In this document: positions 32,852-41,242 of the stretch, piece by piece
How positions within the stretch are numbered: the stretch's first letter is position 1
How the letters are laid out: the number at the start of each line of letters is the position of its first letter
Source: Streptomyces sp. NBC_01314
GTDB lineage: Bacteria > Actinomycetota > Actinomycetes > Streptomycetales > Streptomycetaceae
NCBI RefSeq assembly: GCF_041435215.1
Contig: NZ_CP108394.1
Span: 7,254,001-7,318,000, forward strand
DNA: 64,000 bases
Reading direction: 5' to 3'
Position numbers and translations under genes: made by a program
The notes under the pieces: generated by a model
Told to the model about the DNA's origin: nothing
What the model saw: only the letters and a program-made list of their open reading frames with translations
Databases searched by the model: none

Positions 32852-33856
32852 TCAGACCGGCGTGCGAAGGGACGACCGGCCCGCCCGCCACGCTCCGAGG
32901 ACGCGGTCGGCGAGGGCATCCTCCAGATGGTTGGTGGCGTCGACGCCGAACGCCACGTCGGCGTCCAGCTGCGGTTCCTCCTCCAGCAGCCCGGCGACGA
33001 CCTCCCGCCGGACGATCTGCTCGTGTACGGCGTCGGCCTCCACGTGCTCGTCGTAGAAGTGCTCGGCGGCGGCGCCGGCCCCGGTCCGCCGCATGGCGTG
33101 GGCGAGCCGCCGGGAACCGGGGGAGGAGGTGATCTCGACCGTCGCGAAGTGCCCGACCAGTGCGCCGCGCAGGGCACGGTGCAGTCCGAAGAGGGACATC
33201 AGGTTCACCAGCGCGAGCGCCTCGGCTCCGGCGGCGTCCACGTAACGGCCGTACGCCGGGTCGAGACCCAGGTCGGTCATGAGGTCGGCGAAGAGGCGCG
33301 CGTGCACCCGCTCGGCCCGGCCCCCGCCGAACTCGTCGAACTCCACCGCGGCCATCCCCGCCTTCGCCCGCCCCCACAGCCGGGGCAGCACCCAGGCGTG
33401 CGGGTCGGCCTCCTTCAGGTGGTACAGCGACCGCTGCGCCGCGTACTCACGCACCTGCCACAGCTCGCCCTCGTCCTGCAGAAAGTCACCGACACCGACA
33501 CCGACACCGCCGTCGCCGGCCGCCGGTTCCACGAGCAGGTCGTCCAGCGCCTCCTTGGCGCTCACATGCCGGGTCGCCCGGTCACGCAGCGATTCGAGGA
33601 ACGGCCACTCCAGGGCCGCCCGGCAGCGCAGCAGCTCCGGGTCCCATTCGAGGTCGGCGTCGACGTCGGCGAAGCCCCGGTAGTGCAGTTCGTAGCAGAG
33701 GTAGAGGGCGAGCTGGAGATCGTCGCCGAAGGGGTCGGCCCCGGCGATCTCCCGGCTGTCCGGCGGAGCGCCCTTCCCCCGCAGGAACTCCACGACCGCA
33801 GCCGAGACCCGGCCCCTGCTCTCCGGCAGCACCGGCCCTGCGACCCGAGTCTCCAT
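32852..33856 (-). CDS. Iron-containing redox enzyme (haem-oxygenase-like di-iron fold)
   Basis: 334 residues. VEFDEFGGGRAERVHARLF and AEHFYDEHVEADAVHEQIV carry the Glu, Asp and His residues typical of haem-oxygenase-like di-iron oxidases, and LALYLCYELHYRGF is the usual N-terminal helix. No haem-binding His of classical haem oxygenase is evident. It is first in a minus-strand trio with the NPPY methyltransferase and CDGSH protein; the [2Fe-2S] protein could deliver electrons. Substrate unknown. Confidence 0.78.
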   Translation of the reverse strand: METRVAGPVLPESRGRVSAAVVEFLRGKGAPPDSREIAGADPFGDDLQLALYLCYELHYRGFADVDADLEWDPELLRCRAALEWPFLESLRDRATRHVSAKEALDDLLVEPAAGDGGVGVGVGDFLQDEGELWQVREYAAQRSLYHLKEADPHAWVLPRLWGRAKAGMAAVEFDEFGGGRAERVHARLFADLMTDLGLDPAYGRYVDAAGAEALALVNLMSLFGLHRALRGALVGHFATVEITSSPGSRRLAHAMRRTGAGAAAEHFYDEHVEADAVHEQIVRREVVAGLLEEEPQLDADVAFGVDATNHLEDALADRVLGAWRAGRSSLRTPV

Positions 33857-34032
33857 GGGCGCCGGGTACCCGTGATGCGTGAGTACTCACCTGCCCGCCC
33901 AGCTCACGGCCGTGCCGGTGGTCTGGCGGAGGCCAAGGGGCGCGGCTCTGCCCGAGGCCGTCCCAACGGCTTGGCGGGGGCCATGCGCGGCGGGAGTGGC
34001 CCTCTGTGGAGGCGATCGCGGCGCTCATGGCG

Positions 34033-34064
34033 ATGGGGGCTCCCTTGCCTACGGGAGCCCCCAT
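34033..34064. terminator. Strong terminator downstream of csbD
   Basis: ATGGGGGCTCCC (34033-34044) and GGGAGCCCCCAT (34053-34064) form a perfect 12-bp stem with an 8-base loop. A second inverted repeat, TACTCGTA/TACGAGTA, lies at 34104-34135. They fill the gap 33857-34149, in which no gene is seen. Confidence 0.8.
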
Positions 34065-34149
34065 CCACTGGCCGCGAACCGCAGTGTCACCAGTCCTCGG
34101 CCGTACTCGTATTCGTACGCGTCTGAGTACGAGTAGGCGCTACGCGACC

Positions 34150-34353
34150 TCACATACCGTTACTGCCGCGTTTCGCCGAGCGCTGCGTCTCCTGGACGCG
34201 CTCCTGCGCCTTGCCCTTCATCTTCTTGGCCTCGCCGCGCGCCTGCTGCATCTTGCCCTCGGCCTGCTGCTCGCGGTCGCCGGTGACCTTGCCGGTCATC
34301 TCCTTGGCCTTGCCCTTGATCTTGTCCATGCTGCCCTTGTCCTTGGCGGCCAT
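34150..34353 (-). CDS. CsbD-family general stress protein
   Basis: 67 residues. SMDKIKGKAKEMTGKVTGDR and EGKMQQARGEAKKMKGKAQE show the Lys/Gly/Ala repeats of the CsbD family. AAGGAGG sits before the ATG. Expected to be a small hydrophilic sigma-B-type stress protein with no known catalytic role. Confidence 0.9.
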   Translation of the reverse strand: MAAKDKGSMDKIKGKAKEMTGKVTGDREQQAEGKMQQARGEAKKMKGKAQERVQETQRSAKRGSNGM

Positions 34354-34479
34354 GGTTCCTCCTTGGTGGGGTGAGATGGCTTCCCGCCCAACGTAAGGCG
34401 GAGTGGTAACTGTCGCGCGTCGAACCATCACGCTCCGTGAGGGACCCTCGCCTTCGAACCGCTCCGGCCCACACCCCCG

Positions 34480-34560
34480 CACCTCGAAAGGGGCGCGAGG
34501 AACTGCGCGAGCAACCACGACCGACCCGCACTCGCCGACCCGCACTCGCCAATCGTGGAC
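34480..34560. repeat. Partial GC-rich palindrome copy and short direct repeat
   Basis: AAAGGGGCGCGAGGAACTGC followed by GCGAGCAACCACGACC resembles one arm of the 4632-4751 element. GACCCGCACTCGCC is then repeated twice. Confidence 0.5.
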
Positions 34561-34571
34561 TTTCCTCTTCA

Positions 34572-34605
34572 CCGGAAGCCGGAAGCCGGAAGCCGGAAGC
34601 CGGGC
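34572..34605 (+). repeat. Heptanucleotide repeat CCGGAAG
   Basis: Four exact copies of CCGGAAG (34572-34599) plus a partial fifth. A 7-bp unit changes reading frame with every gain or loss. Confidence 0.9.
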
Positions 34606-34607
34606 AG

Positions 34608-34945
34608 CGGTCGGCGCCCGCCCAACGCCCGGTTCGCGCGCCCTGCTCGCGGTCATGACGGGCGCGGCGGCGCTCGGCGCGTACGCGTACGGCGTGATGC
34701 AAGGCCTCTACATCCTCAACATCCTCGACCCGGACCAGATGATGTGCGCGGCCGTCGGCGCCACCGGGGTCCATGCGGTGACGCGCATGACCCTGCCGGT
34801 CAGCTCCCGGTGCGTCACAGCGGGCGGCGCGGGAACCGAGCTGGTGCCCCCGCTGGGTGAACCCGACCGTCTTCGGCGGCATCACGCTCTGCGCGCTCAC
34901 CCTGTGCGCGACCCTCTCCCAAGGACTCCGCAGATCCCCCGACCC
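34608..34945 (+). pseudogene. Frameshifted small membrane protein gene
   Basis: One frame reads LLAVMTGAAALGAYAYGVMQ, then GLYILNILDPDQMMCAAVGA and VTRMTLPVSSRCVTAGGAGT, ending ELVP. The sense continues in another frame as RWVNPTVFGGITLCALTLCA and TLSQGLRR. The switch lies at a run of five C near 34845. Two hydrophobic segments suggest a small membrane protein. No clear start; the CCGGAAG repeat lies where the N-terminus would be. The 642-bp gap 34354-34995 is otherwise repeats. Confidence 0.4.
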
Positions 34946-34995
34946 GGCACGCCCCCGACCCGGCACGCCCCCAACCCCTCCGAACCCGCCCCGCC

Positions 34996-36039
34996 TCAGG
35001 CCTCCCGAGGCCCCCCACTGGACCCCCGCACCATCAACTCCCCCCGCACCGTGGCGATCCCACCCGGCGGCGGCTCCTCCCGGCCCATGGCGATCCGCCC
35101 GGCCCGGGCCCCCGCCTCCGTCAACGGCAACCGCACCGTCGTCAGCGCGGGCACCGCGTCGATGCTGAACGGCAGATCGTCGAACCCGGCCACGGAGAAA
35201 TCGTCCGGAATGCGCAGCCCGGAGTCCCGCAGCGCCGCACAAGCCCCCAGCGCCACGGTGTCGTTGGCGGCGACCACGGCGGTCAGCGACGGATCCCGTC
35301 GCAGCAGCTCCAGCGTCGCCTCGTACCCGGAGAGCCGGTCATAGCGCCCGTACACCGTCCACCGGGGATCGTCCTCGATCCCGGCCGCCTCCAGCGCCGC
35401 CCGGTGCCCCTCCAGACGGTGGCGGGTCGTCGTCCGCTCCTGCGGCCCGGCGATGTACCCGAGCCGCCGGTGCCCCAGCCCGATCAGATGCTCGGTGAGC
35501 TGCTGACCGCCGCCCCGGTTGTCGAAGGTGATCGCGATGGCCTCCGGCGTCGGCGGCCGTCCGCACAGCACCACCCGCGTCCCGGCCTCCGCCAGCTTCC
35601 TCAGCTTGTGGCCGACGGCGGCCAGATGCGCCGGATCCTCGATGGCCCCACCGGTCAGCACGACCGCGGCGGCCCGCTGCCGCTGCAGCAGCGTGAGATA
35701 GGTCAGCTCGCGCTCCGGGGAGCCGCCCGTGTTGCACACCACACCCAGCCGCTCGCCGCCCGCACGCCCGCCCGGCCCGCCGATCTCGGACTGGATGGCC
35801 GCGGCCATGATTCCGAAGAAGGGGTCGGCGATGTCGTTCACGAGGATGCCGACCAGGTCGGAGGTGGCGGCGGCGAGCGCGCTCGCGGGACCGTTGAGGA
35901 CGTAGTCCAGCTCGTCCACGGCCTTCAGCACCCGCTCGCGCGTGGACGTGGCAACCGGGTAGTTGCCGTTGAGCACCCGGGATACGGTCGCGGGCGACAC
36001 CTGCGCACGGGCCGCCACGTCCGCCAGGGTCACAGTCAT
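34996..36039 (-). CDS. LacI-family transcriptional repressor
   Basis: 347 residues from the ATG at 36039 (GGAGGA 8 bases upstream; the frame runs further but without signals). The N-terminal HTH is VTLADVAARAQVSPATVSRVLNG and the hinge is followed by a periplasmic-binding-type sensor (LVGILVNDIADPFFGIMAAA, AAVVAANDTVALGACAAL, FSVAGFDDLPFS). It is divergent from the Gfo/Idh operon with a matching operator between them, so it most likely represses that operon and is relieved by a sugar or sugar acid. Confidence 0.9.
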   Translation of the reverse strand: MTVTLADVAARAQVSPATVSRVLNGNYPVATSTRERVLKAVDELDYVLNGPASALAAATSDLVGILVNDIADPFFGIMAAAIQSEIGGPGGRAGGERLGVVCNTGGSPERELTYLTLLQRQRAAAVVLTGGAIEDPAHLAAVGHKLRKLAEAGTRVVLCGRPPTPEAIAITFDNRGGGQQLTEHLIGLGHRRLGYIAGPQERTTTRHRLEGHRAALEAAGIEDDPRWTVYGRYDRLSGYEATLELLRRDPSLTAVVAANDTVALGACAALRDSGLRIPDDFSVAGFDDLPFSIDAVPALTTVRLPLTEAGARAGRIAMGREEPPPGGIATVRGELMVRGSSGGPREA

Positions 36040-36180
36040 CGTTGCTCGTCCTCCGGTGCGCGTGATGTTCGGGCTGTCGGGGAACCTTACGGCCGCGATC
36101 ACCGTTCGCTCCCTCGAACAACTCGACCCCCTCGCGGTCTTGTCCAGACCGCTGCTCAGAGGCTAGCTTCTCATTGGATA

Positions 36181-36192
36181 GAAAGCGCTTGC
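36181..36192. promoter_or_regulatory. LacI-type operator
   Basis: GAAAGCGCTTGC, with the perfect core AAGCGCTT at 36183-36190, lies 83 bp before the Gfo/Idh start and 141 bp from the LacI start. It fits the usual GAAAGCGCTTTC-like site with a central CG recognised by LacI/GalR regulators. Confidence 0.75.
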
Positions 36193-36274
36193 TGTGACGC
36201 TCACCCTTTCGTCGGGCGTACGCGGCGCCGGACGCGTACGCAGAAACGAACGCACACCAACGAAAGGACCGGCC

Positions 36275-37426
36275 GTGACACGCAAAACCGTACGGATCGC
36301 CATGAACGGCGTGACCGGACGCATGGGCTACCGCCAGCACCTCGTCCGCTCGATCCTCGCCATCCGTGAGCAGGGCGGCCTCGACCTCGGCGACGGTACC
36401 GTGCTGTGGCCGGAGCCGATCCTCGTCGGCCGCCGGGAGCACGTGCTGAAGGCGCTCGCCGAGCAGCACGGCCTGGAGCACTGGACCACGGACGTCGACG
36501 CGGTCCTCGCCGACGAGTCCGTCGAGATCTACTTCGACGCCCAGGTCACCTCGGCCCGCGAGGAGGCCATCAGGAAGGCGATCGCGGCCGGCAAGCACAT
36601 CTACACGGAGAAGCCGACGGCGACCGGCCTGGACGGCGCACTGGAGCTGGCCCGCCTCGCGAACGCCGCCGGCATCAAGCACGGCGTCGTCCAGGACAAG
36701 CTCTTCCTCCCGGGCCTGCTGAAGCTCAAGCGCCTCATCGACGGCGGCTTCTTCGGCCGGATCCTCTCCATCCGCGGCGAGTTCGGCTACTGGGTCTTCG
36801 AGGGTGACTGGCAGGAGGCTCAGCGCCCCTCCTGGAACTACCGCGCCGAGGACGGCGGCGGCATCGTCGTCGACATGTTCCCGCACTGGGAGTACGTGCT
36901 GCACGAGCTGTTCGGCCGCGTGAAGTCCGTCCAGGCCCTCACCGCCACCCACATCCCGCAGCGCTGGGACGAGCAGGACAAGCCGTACGACGCCACGGCC
37001 GACGACGCCGCGTACGGCATCTTCGAGCTGGACGGCGGCGCGATCGCCCAGATCAACTCGTCCTGGGCCGTCCGCGTCAACCGCGACGAGCTGGTGGAGT
37101 TCCAGGTCGACGGCACGGAGGGCTCGGCGGTGGCAGGCCTGCGCAACTGCCGTGTCCAGCACCGCTCCGCCACCCCCAAGCCGGTGTGGAACCCCGACAT
37201 CCCCGCCACCTACTCCTTCCGCGACCAGTGGCAGGAGGTGCCGGACAACGCCGAGTTCGACAACGGCTTCAAGGCGCAGTGGGAGCTGTTCTTCCGGCAC
37301 GTCTACGCCGACGCGCCCTACCACTGGGACCTGCTGGCCGGAGCCCGCGGCGTCCAGCTCGCCGAACTGGGCCTGAAGTCCTCGGCCGAGGGCGTCCGTC
37401 TCGACGTACCGGAGATCTCGCTGTGA
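36275..37426 (+). CDS. Gfo/Idh/MocA-family oxidoreductase
   Basis: 383 residues from the GTG at 36275 (GAAAGGA upstream). The N-terminal Rossmann part starts VRIAMNGVTGRMGYRQHLVR; HIYTEKPTA is the conserved EKP motif. NYRAEDGGGIVVDMFPHWEYVLHELFG holds the catalytic Asp/His region. It oxidises or epimerises a sugar or inositol-type polyol with NAD(P). It is followed by GTGA-coupled genes, and the three appear to be one catabolic operon under the LacI regulator. Confidence 0.85.
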   Translation: MTRKTVRIAMNGVTGRMGYRQHLVRSILAIREQGGLDLGDGTVLWPEPILVGRREHVLKALAEQHGLEHWTTDVDAVLADESVEIYFDAQVTSAREEAIRKAIAAGKHIYTEKPTATGLDGALELARLANAAGIKHGVVQDKLFLPGLLKLKRLIDGGFFGRILSIRGEFGYWVFEGDWQEAQRPSWNYRAEDGGGIVVDMFPHWEYVLHELFGRVKSVQALTATHIPQRWDEQDKPYDATADDAAYGIFELDGGAIAQINSSWAVRVNRDELVEFQVDGTEGSAVAGLRNCRVQHRSATPKPVWNPDIPATYSFRDQWQEVPDNAEFDNGFKAQWELFFRHVYADAPYHWDLLAGARGVQLAELGLKSSAEGVRLDVPEISL

Positions 37427-38583
37427 CGATCCGACTCCCCGGCGCGGACGGGCTGTTGAGGCCCTACAGCCCCCGCACCGAACCGCTGGCGCTGACGACC
37501 GGCGCCCCCTTCACCTCCCGTACGGTCTTCTCGGCGGCGCACGTCGTCGCCGACCCGTACGCGGACGTGTCCCCGGATTCCCCCGCCGCCGTCGACTGGG
37601 ACGCCACCCTCGCCTTCCGCCGCCACCTGTGGTCGCACGGCCTGGGCGTCGCCGAGGCGATGGACACCGCGCAGCGCGGCATGGGCCTCGACTGGGCCGG
37701 CGCGGCGGAGCTGATCCGCCGCAGCGCGGCGGAGGCGAAGTCGGTGGGCGGCCGTATCGCCTGCGGCGTGGGCACCGACCAGCTCACCGACCCGTCGACG
37801 GCCTCGCTGCCGGAGATCCGCAAGGCGTACGAGGAGCAGCTGGCGCTCGTCGAGGAGTCGGGCGCCCAGGCGATCCTGATGGCCTCGCGCGCGCTGGCCG
37901 CCGCCGCGACGAGCCCCGAGGACTACCTGGAGATCTACGGCCATCTGCTCCGTCAGGCCACCGAACCGGTCGTCCTGCACTGGCTCGGCCCGATGTTCGA
38001 CCCGGCGCTGGACGGCTACTGGGGCTCGTCGGACCTCGACGCGGCCACGGACACCTTCCTCGCCGTCATCGCCGCCCACCCCGACAAGATCGACGGCATC
38101 AAGGTCTCCCTGCTGGACGCCCAGCGCGAGATCGACATCCGCCGCAGGCTCCCGGTCGGCGTCCGCTGCTACACGGGCGACGACTTCAACTACCCCGAGC
38201 TGATCGCGGGCGACGAGAAGGGCTTCAGCCACGCGCTGCTCGGCATCTTCGACCCGCTCGGCCCCTTGGCGGCGGAGGCGGTCCGCGTCCTGGACACCGG
38301 CGACACGAAGGGCTTCCGGGAGCTCCTGGACCCCACCGTCGAACTCTCCCGCCACCTCTTCCAGACCCCCACCCGCTTCTACAAGACGGGCGTGGTGTTC
38401 CTGGCGTGGCTGGCCGGCCACCAGTCGCACTTCACGATGGTCGGCGGCCTGCAGGCGGCCCGCTCCCTCCCGCACTTCGCGCGCGCCTACGAACTCGCCG
38501 ACGGCCTGGGCCTGTTCCCGGACCCGGCGCTGGCGGAGGCCAGGATGAAGAACCTGCTCGCGGTGTATGGAGTGGCCCAGTGA
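37423..38583 (+). CDS. DUF993-type dihydrodipicolinate synthase-like protein
   Basis: 386 residues; the GTG overlaps the previous stop. The sequence looks like the DUF993 group of TIM barrels related to DapA: GVAEAMDTAQRGMGLDWAGA, GAQAILMASRALAAAATSPE, PVVLHWLGPMFDP, DKIDGIKVSLLDA with the probable Schiff-base Lys, and GVRCYTGDDFNYPELIAG. A class I aldolase or lyase step on the oxidised sugar is the likely role. Assigned from pattern, not certain. Confidence 0.75.
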   Translation: MTIRLPGADGLLRPYSPRTEPLALTTGAPFTSRTVFSAAHVVADPYADVSPDSPAAVDWDATLAFRRHLWSHGLGVAEAMDTAQRGMGLDWAGAAELIRRSAAEAKSVGGRIACGVGTDQLTDPSTASLPEIRKAYEEQLALVEESGAQAILMASRALAAAATSPEDYLEIYGHLLRQATEPVVLHWLGPMFDPALDGYWGSSDLDAATDTFLAVIAAHPDKIDGIKVSLLDAQREIDIRRRLPVGVRCYTGDDFNYPELIAGDEKGFSHALLGIFDPLGPLAAEAVRVLDTGDTKGFRELLDPTVELSRHLFQTPTRFYKTGVVFLAWLAGHQSHFTMVGGLQAARSLPHFARAYELADGLGLFPDPALAEARMKNLLAVYGVAQ

Positions 38584-39413
38584 GTACCGGACTTGAGCGT
38601 TTCAGCATCAACCAGATGACGGTCAAGCAGCTGTCGATGCCCGAACTGGTCGACGGATGCGTGGAGTTGGGTATCGGGGGCGTGGGCCTCTGGCGCGAGC
38701 CGGTGGCGGTGTACGGCCTGGACGCCACGGCCAAACTGGTCCGCGACGCGGGGCTGTCGGTCACGACCCTCTGCCGGGGCGGCTTCTTCACGGCGATCGA
38801 TCCGACGGAGCGGGCGGCGGCGCTGGCCGACAACCGCAAGGCGATCGACGAGGCGGCGACCCTGGGCACGGACACGCTGGTCCTGGTCTCGGGCGGCCTT
38901 CCGGCGGGTTCGAAGGACCTGCACGGCGCACGGGAACGCATCGCGGACGCGCTGGCCGAGCTGGGCCCCTACGCCGCCTCCAACGGCGTACGCCTGGCCA
39001 TCGAACCGCTCCACCCCATGTTCGCCTCGGACCGCTGCGTGGTGTCGACGCTCTCCCAGGCGCTGGACATCGCGGAACGCTTCCCGGCGGACCAGGTGGG
39101 CGTGACCGTGGACACCTACCACATCTGGTGGGACGACACGGCCCCGGCGGCGATCGCCCGCGCGGGCGCCTCCGGCCGCATCCACACCTTCCAACTCGCC
39201 GACTGGATCACCCCGTTGCCCCAGGGCGTCCTGACCGGCCGGGGCCAGATCGGCGACGGCGCGATCGACATGCGCGAGTGGAAGTCCTACGTCGAGGCGG
39301 CGGGCTACACCGGCCCCATCGAGGTCGAGCTGTTCAACGACGAGCTGTGGGCGGGCGACGGCCGCGAGCTGCTGGCACAGACGGCGCGGCGCTTCGTGGA
39401 GCACGCGGCGTAG
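38580..39413 (+). CDS. TIM-barrel sugar isomerase/epimerase
   Basis: 277 residues, coupled by GTGA. AP_endonuc_2 fold with metal ligands in LAIEPLHPMF (Glu), VTVDTYHIWWDD (Asp, His) and PIEVELFNDELW (Glu), plus IHTFQLADW. Last of the three-gene operon, it probably isomerises or dehydrates the same sugar derivative handled by the two upstream enzymes. Confidence 0.83.
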   Translation: MSTGLERFSINQMTVKQLSMPELVDGCVELGIGGVGLWREPVAVYGLDATAKLVRDAGLSVTTLCRGGFFTAIDPTERAAALADNRKAIDEAATLGTDTLVLVSGGLPAGSKDLHGARERIADALAELGPYAASNGVRLAIEPLHPMFASDRCVVSTLSQALDIAERFPADQVGVTVDTYHIWWDDTAPAAIARAGASGRIHTFQLADWITPLPQGVLTGRGQIGDGAIDMREWKSYVEAAGYTGPIEVELFNDELWAGDGRELLAQTARRFVEHAA

Positions 39414-39468
39414 TTCCGGCGGCGAGCCCGGCAGAGTGGTCGGTGCCGGTCTCGCCGCCGGAGTGGGC

Positions 39469-39486
39469 GTATACATCACGTATACT
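39469..39486 (+). promoter_or_regulatory. Autoregulatory operator overlapping the -10 box of the toxin-antitoxin pair
   Basis: GTATAC at 39469-39474 and again at 39480-39485 (11-bp phase). TATACT (39481-39486) is a good -10 box ending 6 bases before the antitoxin ATG, which implies a leaderless transcript. The antitoxin is expected to bind here. Confidence 0.6.
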
Positions 39487-39492
39487 GGCCCC

Positions 39493-39786
39493 ATGTCCGA
39501 CGTCATGATCCGCGTGCCCGCCGAAGTCCGTGACCAGCTTGCCGCCGTGGCCGAGGCCCGAGGGACGAGCCTTCGTGCCCTCATGCAGGACATAGCCGCT
39601 CAGACACTGACACCCGAGCAGATCAAGGAACGTGCCGATCGCACGCGCGCCCTGATCGCCGACCGCTTCGGCCACTACGTGTCGGACGAGGAGTCCGCCG
39701 AAATGCGCCGCAAGATGCGGGAGGCCACGGCCGCTCACCGAGCCGCCCTAGCGGTGTCGGTGTCGGAACCGGAGGCGTCCGGATGA
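39493..39786 (+). CDS. VapB-like antitoxin
   Basis: 97 residues. The N-terminus MSDVMIRVPAEVRDQLAAVA and EARGTSLRALMQDIAAQTLT looks like a ribbon-helix-helix DNA-binding domain; the C-terminal half (DEESAEMRRKMREATAAHRA) should cover the toxin. The start codon is within a few bases of the predicted transcription start, so no Shine-Dalgarno is present. It overlaps the toxin gene by ATGA. Confidence 0.75.
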   Translation: MSDVMIRVPAEVRDQLAAVAEARGTSLRALMQDIAAQTLTPEQIKERADRTRALIADRFGHYVSDEESAEMRRKMREATAAHRAALAVSVSEPEASG

Positions 39787-40175
39787 ACCAGATTGAGCAC
39801 TACGTCCTCGACGCTCCGACTCTCCTGGCCATGGGGGGCAACAAACAGGTCTCCGGCCTCATCCATGCCGCGGCCGCGAGCGACGACGTACGCCTGTGGG
39901 CGCCCGTCTTCTGTCTTCTGGAGGCCGAGCGCCACAGCGAGGGAATCGTCGACCACGTGGGTCTGCTGATCGACGTACTCCATCTCGTCGAAGACGACTA
40001 TGCGATGGCCGTGACCATTGCGGAGCTTGGTCGTGGGGGCGTTGCCCACAGCGTTTCGGCCGCTGTTCATGCGGCGAGGCCGAACCACATGATCCCCATG
40101 GGTGCGTTGGTCGCCACGGTGGAGCCCGAGCCCTATGAGGGGCTCGGGGTCGGGGTCATGGACCTGAATCGCTGA
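39783..40175 (+). CDS. PIN-like (VapC-type) toxin with altered acidic residues
   Basis: 130 residues. IEHYVLDAPTLLAMGG gives the first Asp and FCLLEAERHSEG the second acidic residue of a PIN domain. In the C-terminal part AHSVSAAVHAARPN and ALVATVEPEPY occupy the places where active VapC toxins have Asp (usual TADP). So the third and fourth acidic positions appear to be His/Ser and Glu. RNase activity may be weak or lost. Context (operator, antitoxin, ATGA overlap) still supports a type II toxin-antitoxin pair. Confidence 0.65.
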   Translation: MNQIEHYVLDAPTLLAMGGNKQVSGLIHAAAASDDVRLWAPVFCLLEAERHSEGIVDHVGLLIDVLHLVEDDYAMAVTIAELGRGGVAHSVSAAVHAARPNHMIPMGALVATVEPEPYEGLGVGVMDLNR

Positions 40176-40239
40176 CGGGCGGGGTGTCGTCCGTTCCGAT
40201 GGGTGTCGCGGTGCTCGCCCAGCGGCTCACCGCAGGGGA

Positions 40240-41235
40240 TCACGATGGCTGTGCCCCCGCCTGTACCAGCACGCGGTACTCCATGGGCGACACCCCGTAC
40301 GTGCTGCGGAACGCGCGCGTGAAGTCGGAGGCGCGGACCATCCCCCAGCGGGTGGCGATGGTGTGGACGGGAGTGGAGCCGAGGTTGGGGTCCGCCAGGT
40401 CGCGGCGGGCGCCTTCGAGGCGCTGGGCGCGGATCCAGGCCGCGACCGTCTCACCGGGGGTGTCCTCCTGGAAGAGCCGGTGCAGATAGCTCAGTGAGAT
40501 GTGATGCGCGGCCGCTATCACGGGCGGTGCCAGCTCGGGGTCGTGCAGGTTCTGGCGGATGAACGCCCGTACGCGCGTCGTCAACGCCCGCTGGCGGGTC
40601 TCCGGAGACAGCGCGTCCTCCGCCTCCAGCACCTGGGCGAACCAGGCGGAGAGCAGGTCGATCAGGACGGTGCCCAGCCGGGGCGCGTCGGACGGCTGGA
40701 GGACGTCGGCCTGCTGCTCCAGGCCGGTGAGGAACCCCGTCAGCAGGGCACCCACCCCTGCCCGCCCCGGCAGCCGCCGCCCCAGCAACTGCTGGATGCG
40801 GACGGGCGGCAGGGGCACCAGCGCCTTGGGGAAGTCCACGCCCACGCCCGTGATCACCTGACGGCCCCGGTCGGTCGGCAGGTGCACTTCGTACGGCCGT
40901 GACGTGTCGCTCACCCACAGGTCGCTCGGGCCGTACGCCTCGGCCCGCCCGACATGCTCGAACCCCAGGTCGCCGCCGAGCACCAGCGACAGGTGGTACA
41001 TCTCCGGGTCGGACTGCCGCACCTGCTTCTCGGTACGCCGGAACCCCGTCGGCAGGTGCGACGTCGGCCACACCAGCACCGGGCCCAGCTCCATCAGCCG
41101 TTGTTCCGCCCAGAAGTCGTCGGCGAACGGGCTGCTCATGTGACTGGGCGCGATCGCCCGGTGCATCAACTCGCCCCAGTACTCGAACCGGTGCTCCTCG
41201 GGCACGTCGTCGCTCCGGAAGACCGTTCCGATCAT
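40240..41235 (-). CDS. AraC-family transcriptional regulator
   Basis: 331 residues. The C-terminal double HTH is ISLSYLHRLFQEDTPGETVA and VHTIATRWGMVRASDFTRAF with STYGVSPMEYR. The N-terminus (FRSDDVPEEHRFEYWGELMHRAIAP) resembles the AraC-binding-like domain of Streptomyces regulators that bind small effectors. Monocistronic; target unknown. Confidence 0.87.
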   Translation of the reverse strand: MIGTVFRSDDVPEEHRFEYWGELMHRAIAPSHMSSPFADDFWAEQRLMELGPVLVWPTSHLPTGFRRTEKQVRQSDPEMYHLSLVLGGDLGFEHVGRAEAYGPSDLWVSDTSRPYEVHLPTDRGRQVITGVGVDFPKALVPLPPVRIQQLLGRRLPGRAGVGALLTGFLTGLEQQADVLQPSDAPRLGTVLIDLLSAWFAQVLEAEDALSPETRQRALTTRVRAFIRQNLHDPELAPPVIAAAHHISLSYLHRLFQEDTPGETVAAWIRAQRLEGARRDLADPNLGSTPVHTIATRWGMVRASDFTRAFRSTYGVSPMEYRVLVQAGAQPS

Positions 41236-41242
41236 GTCGGGG

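Noticed and set aside
39783..40175. Calling the toxin a standard active VapC
   Set aside because: Two of four expected acidic positions differ, so only a PIN-like assignment is made.
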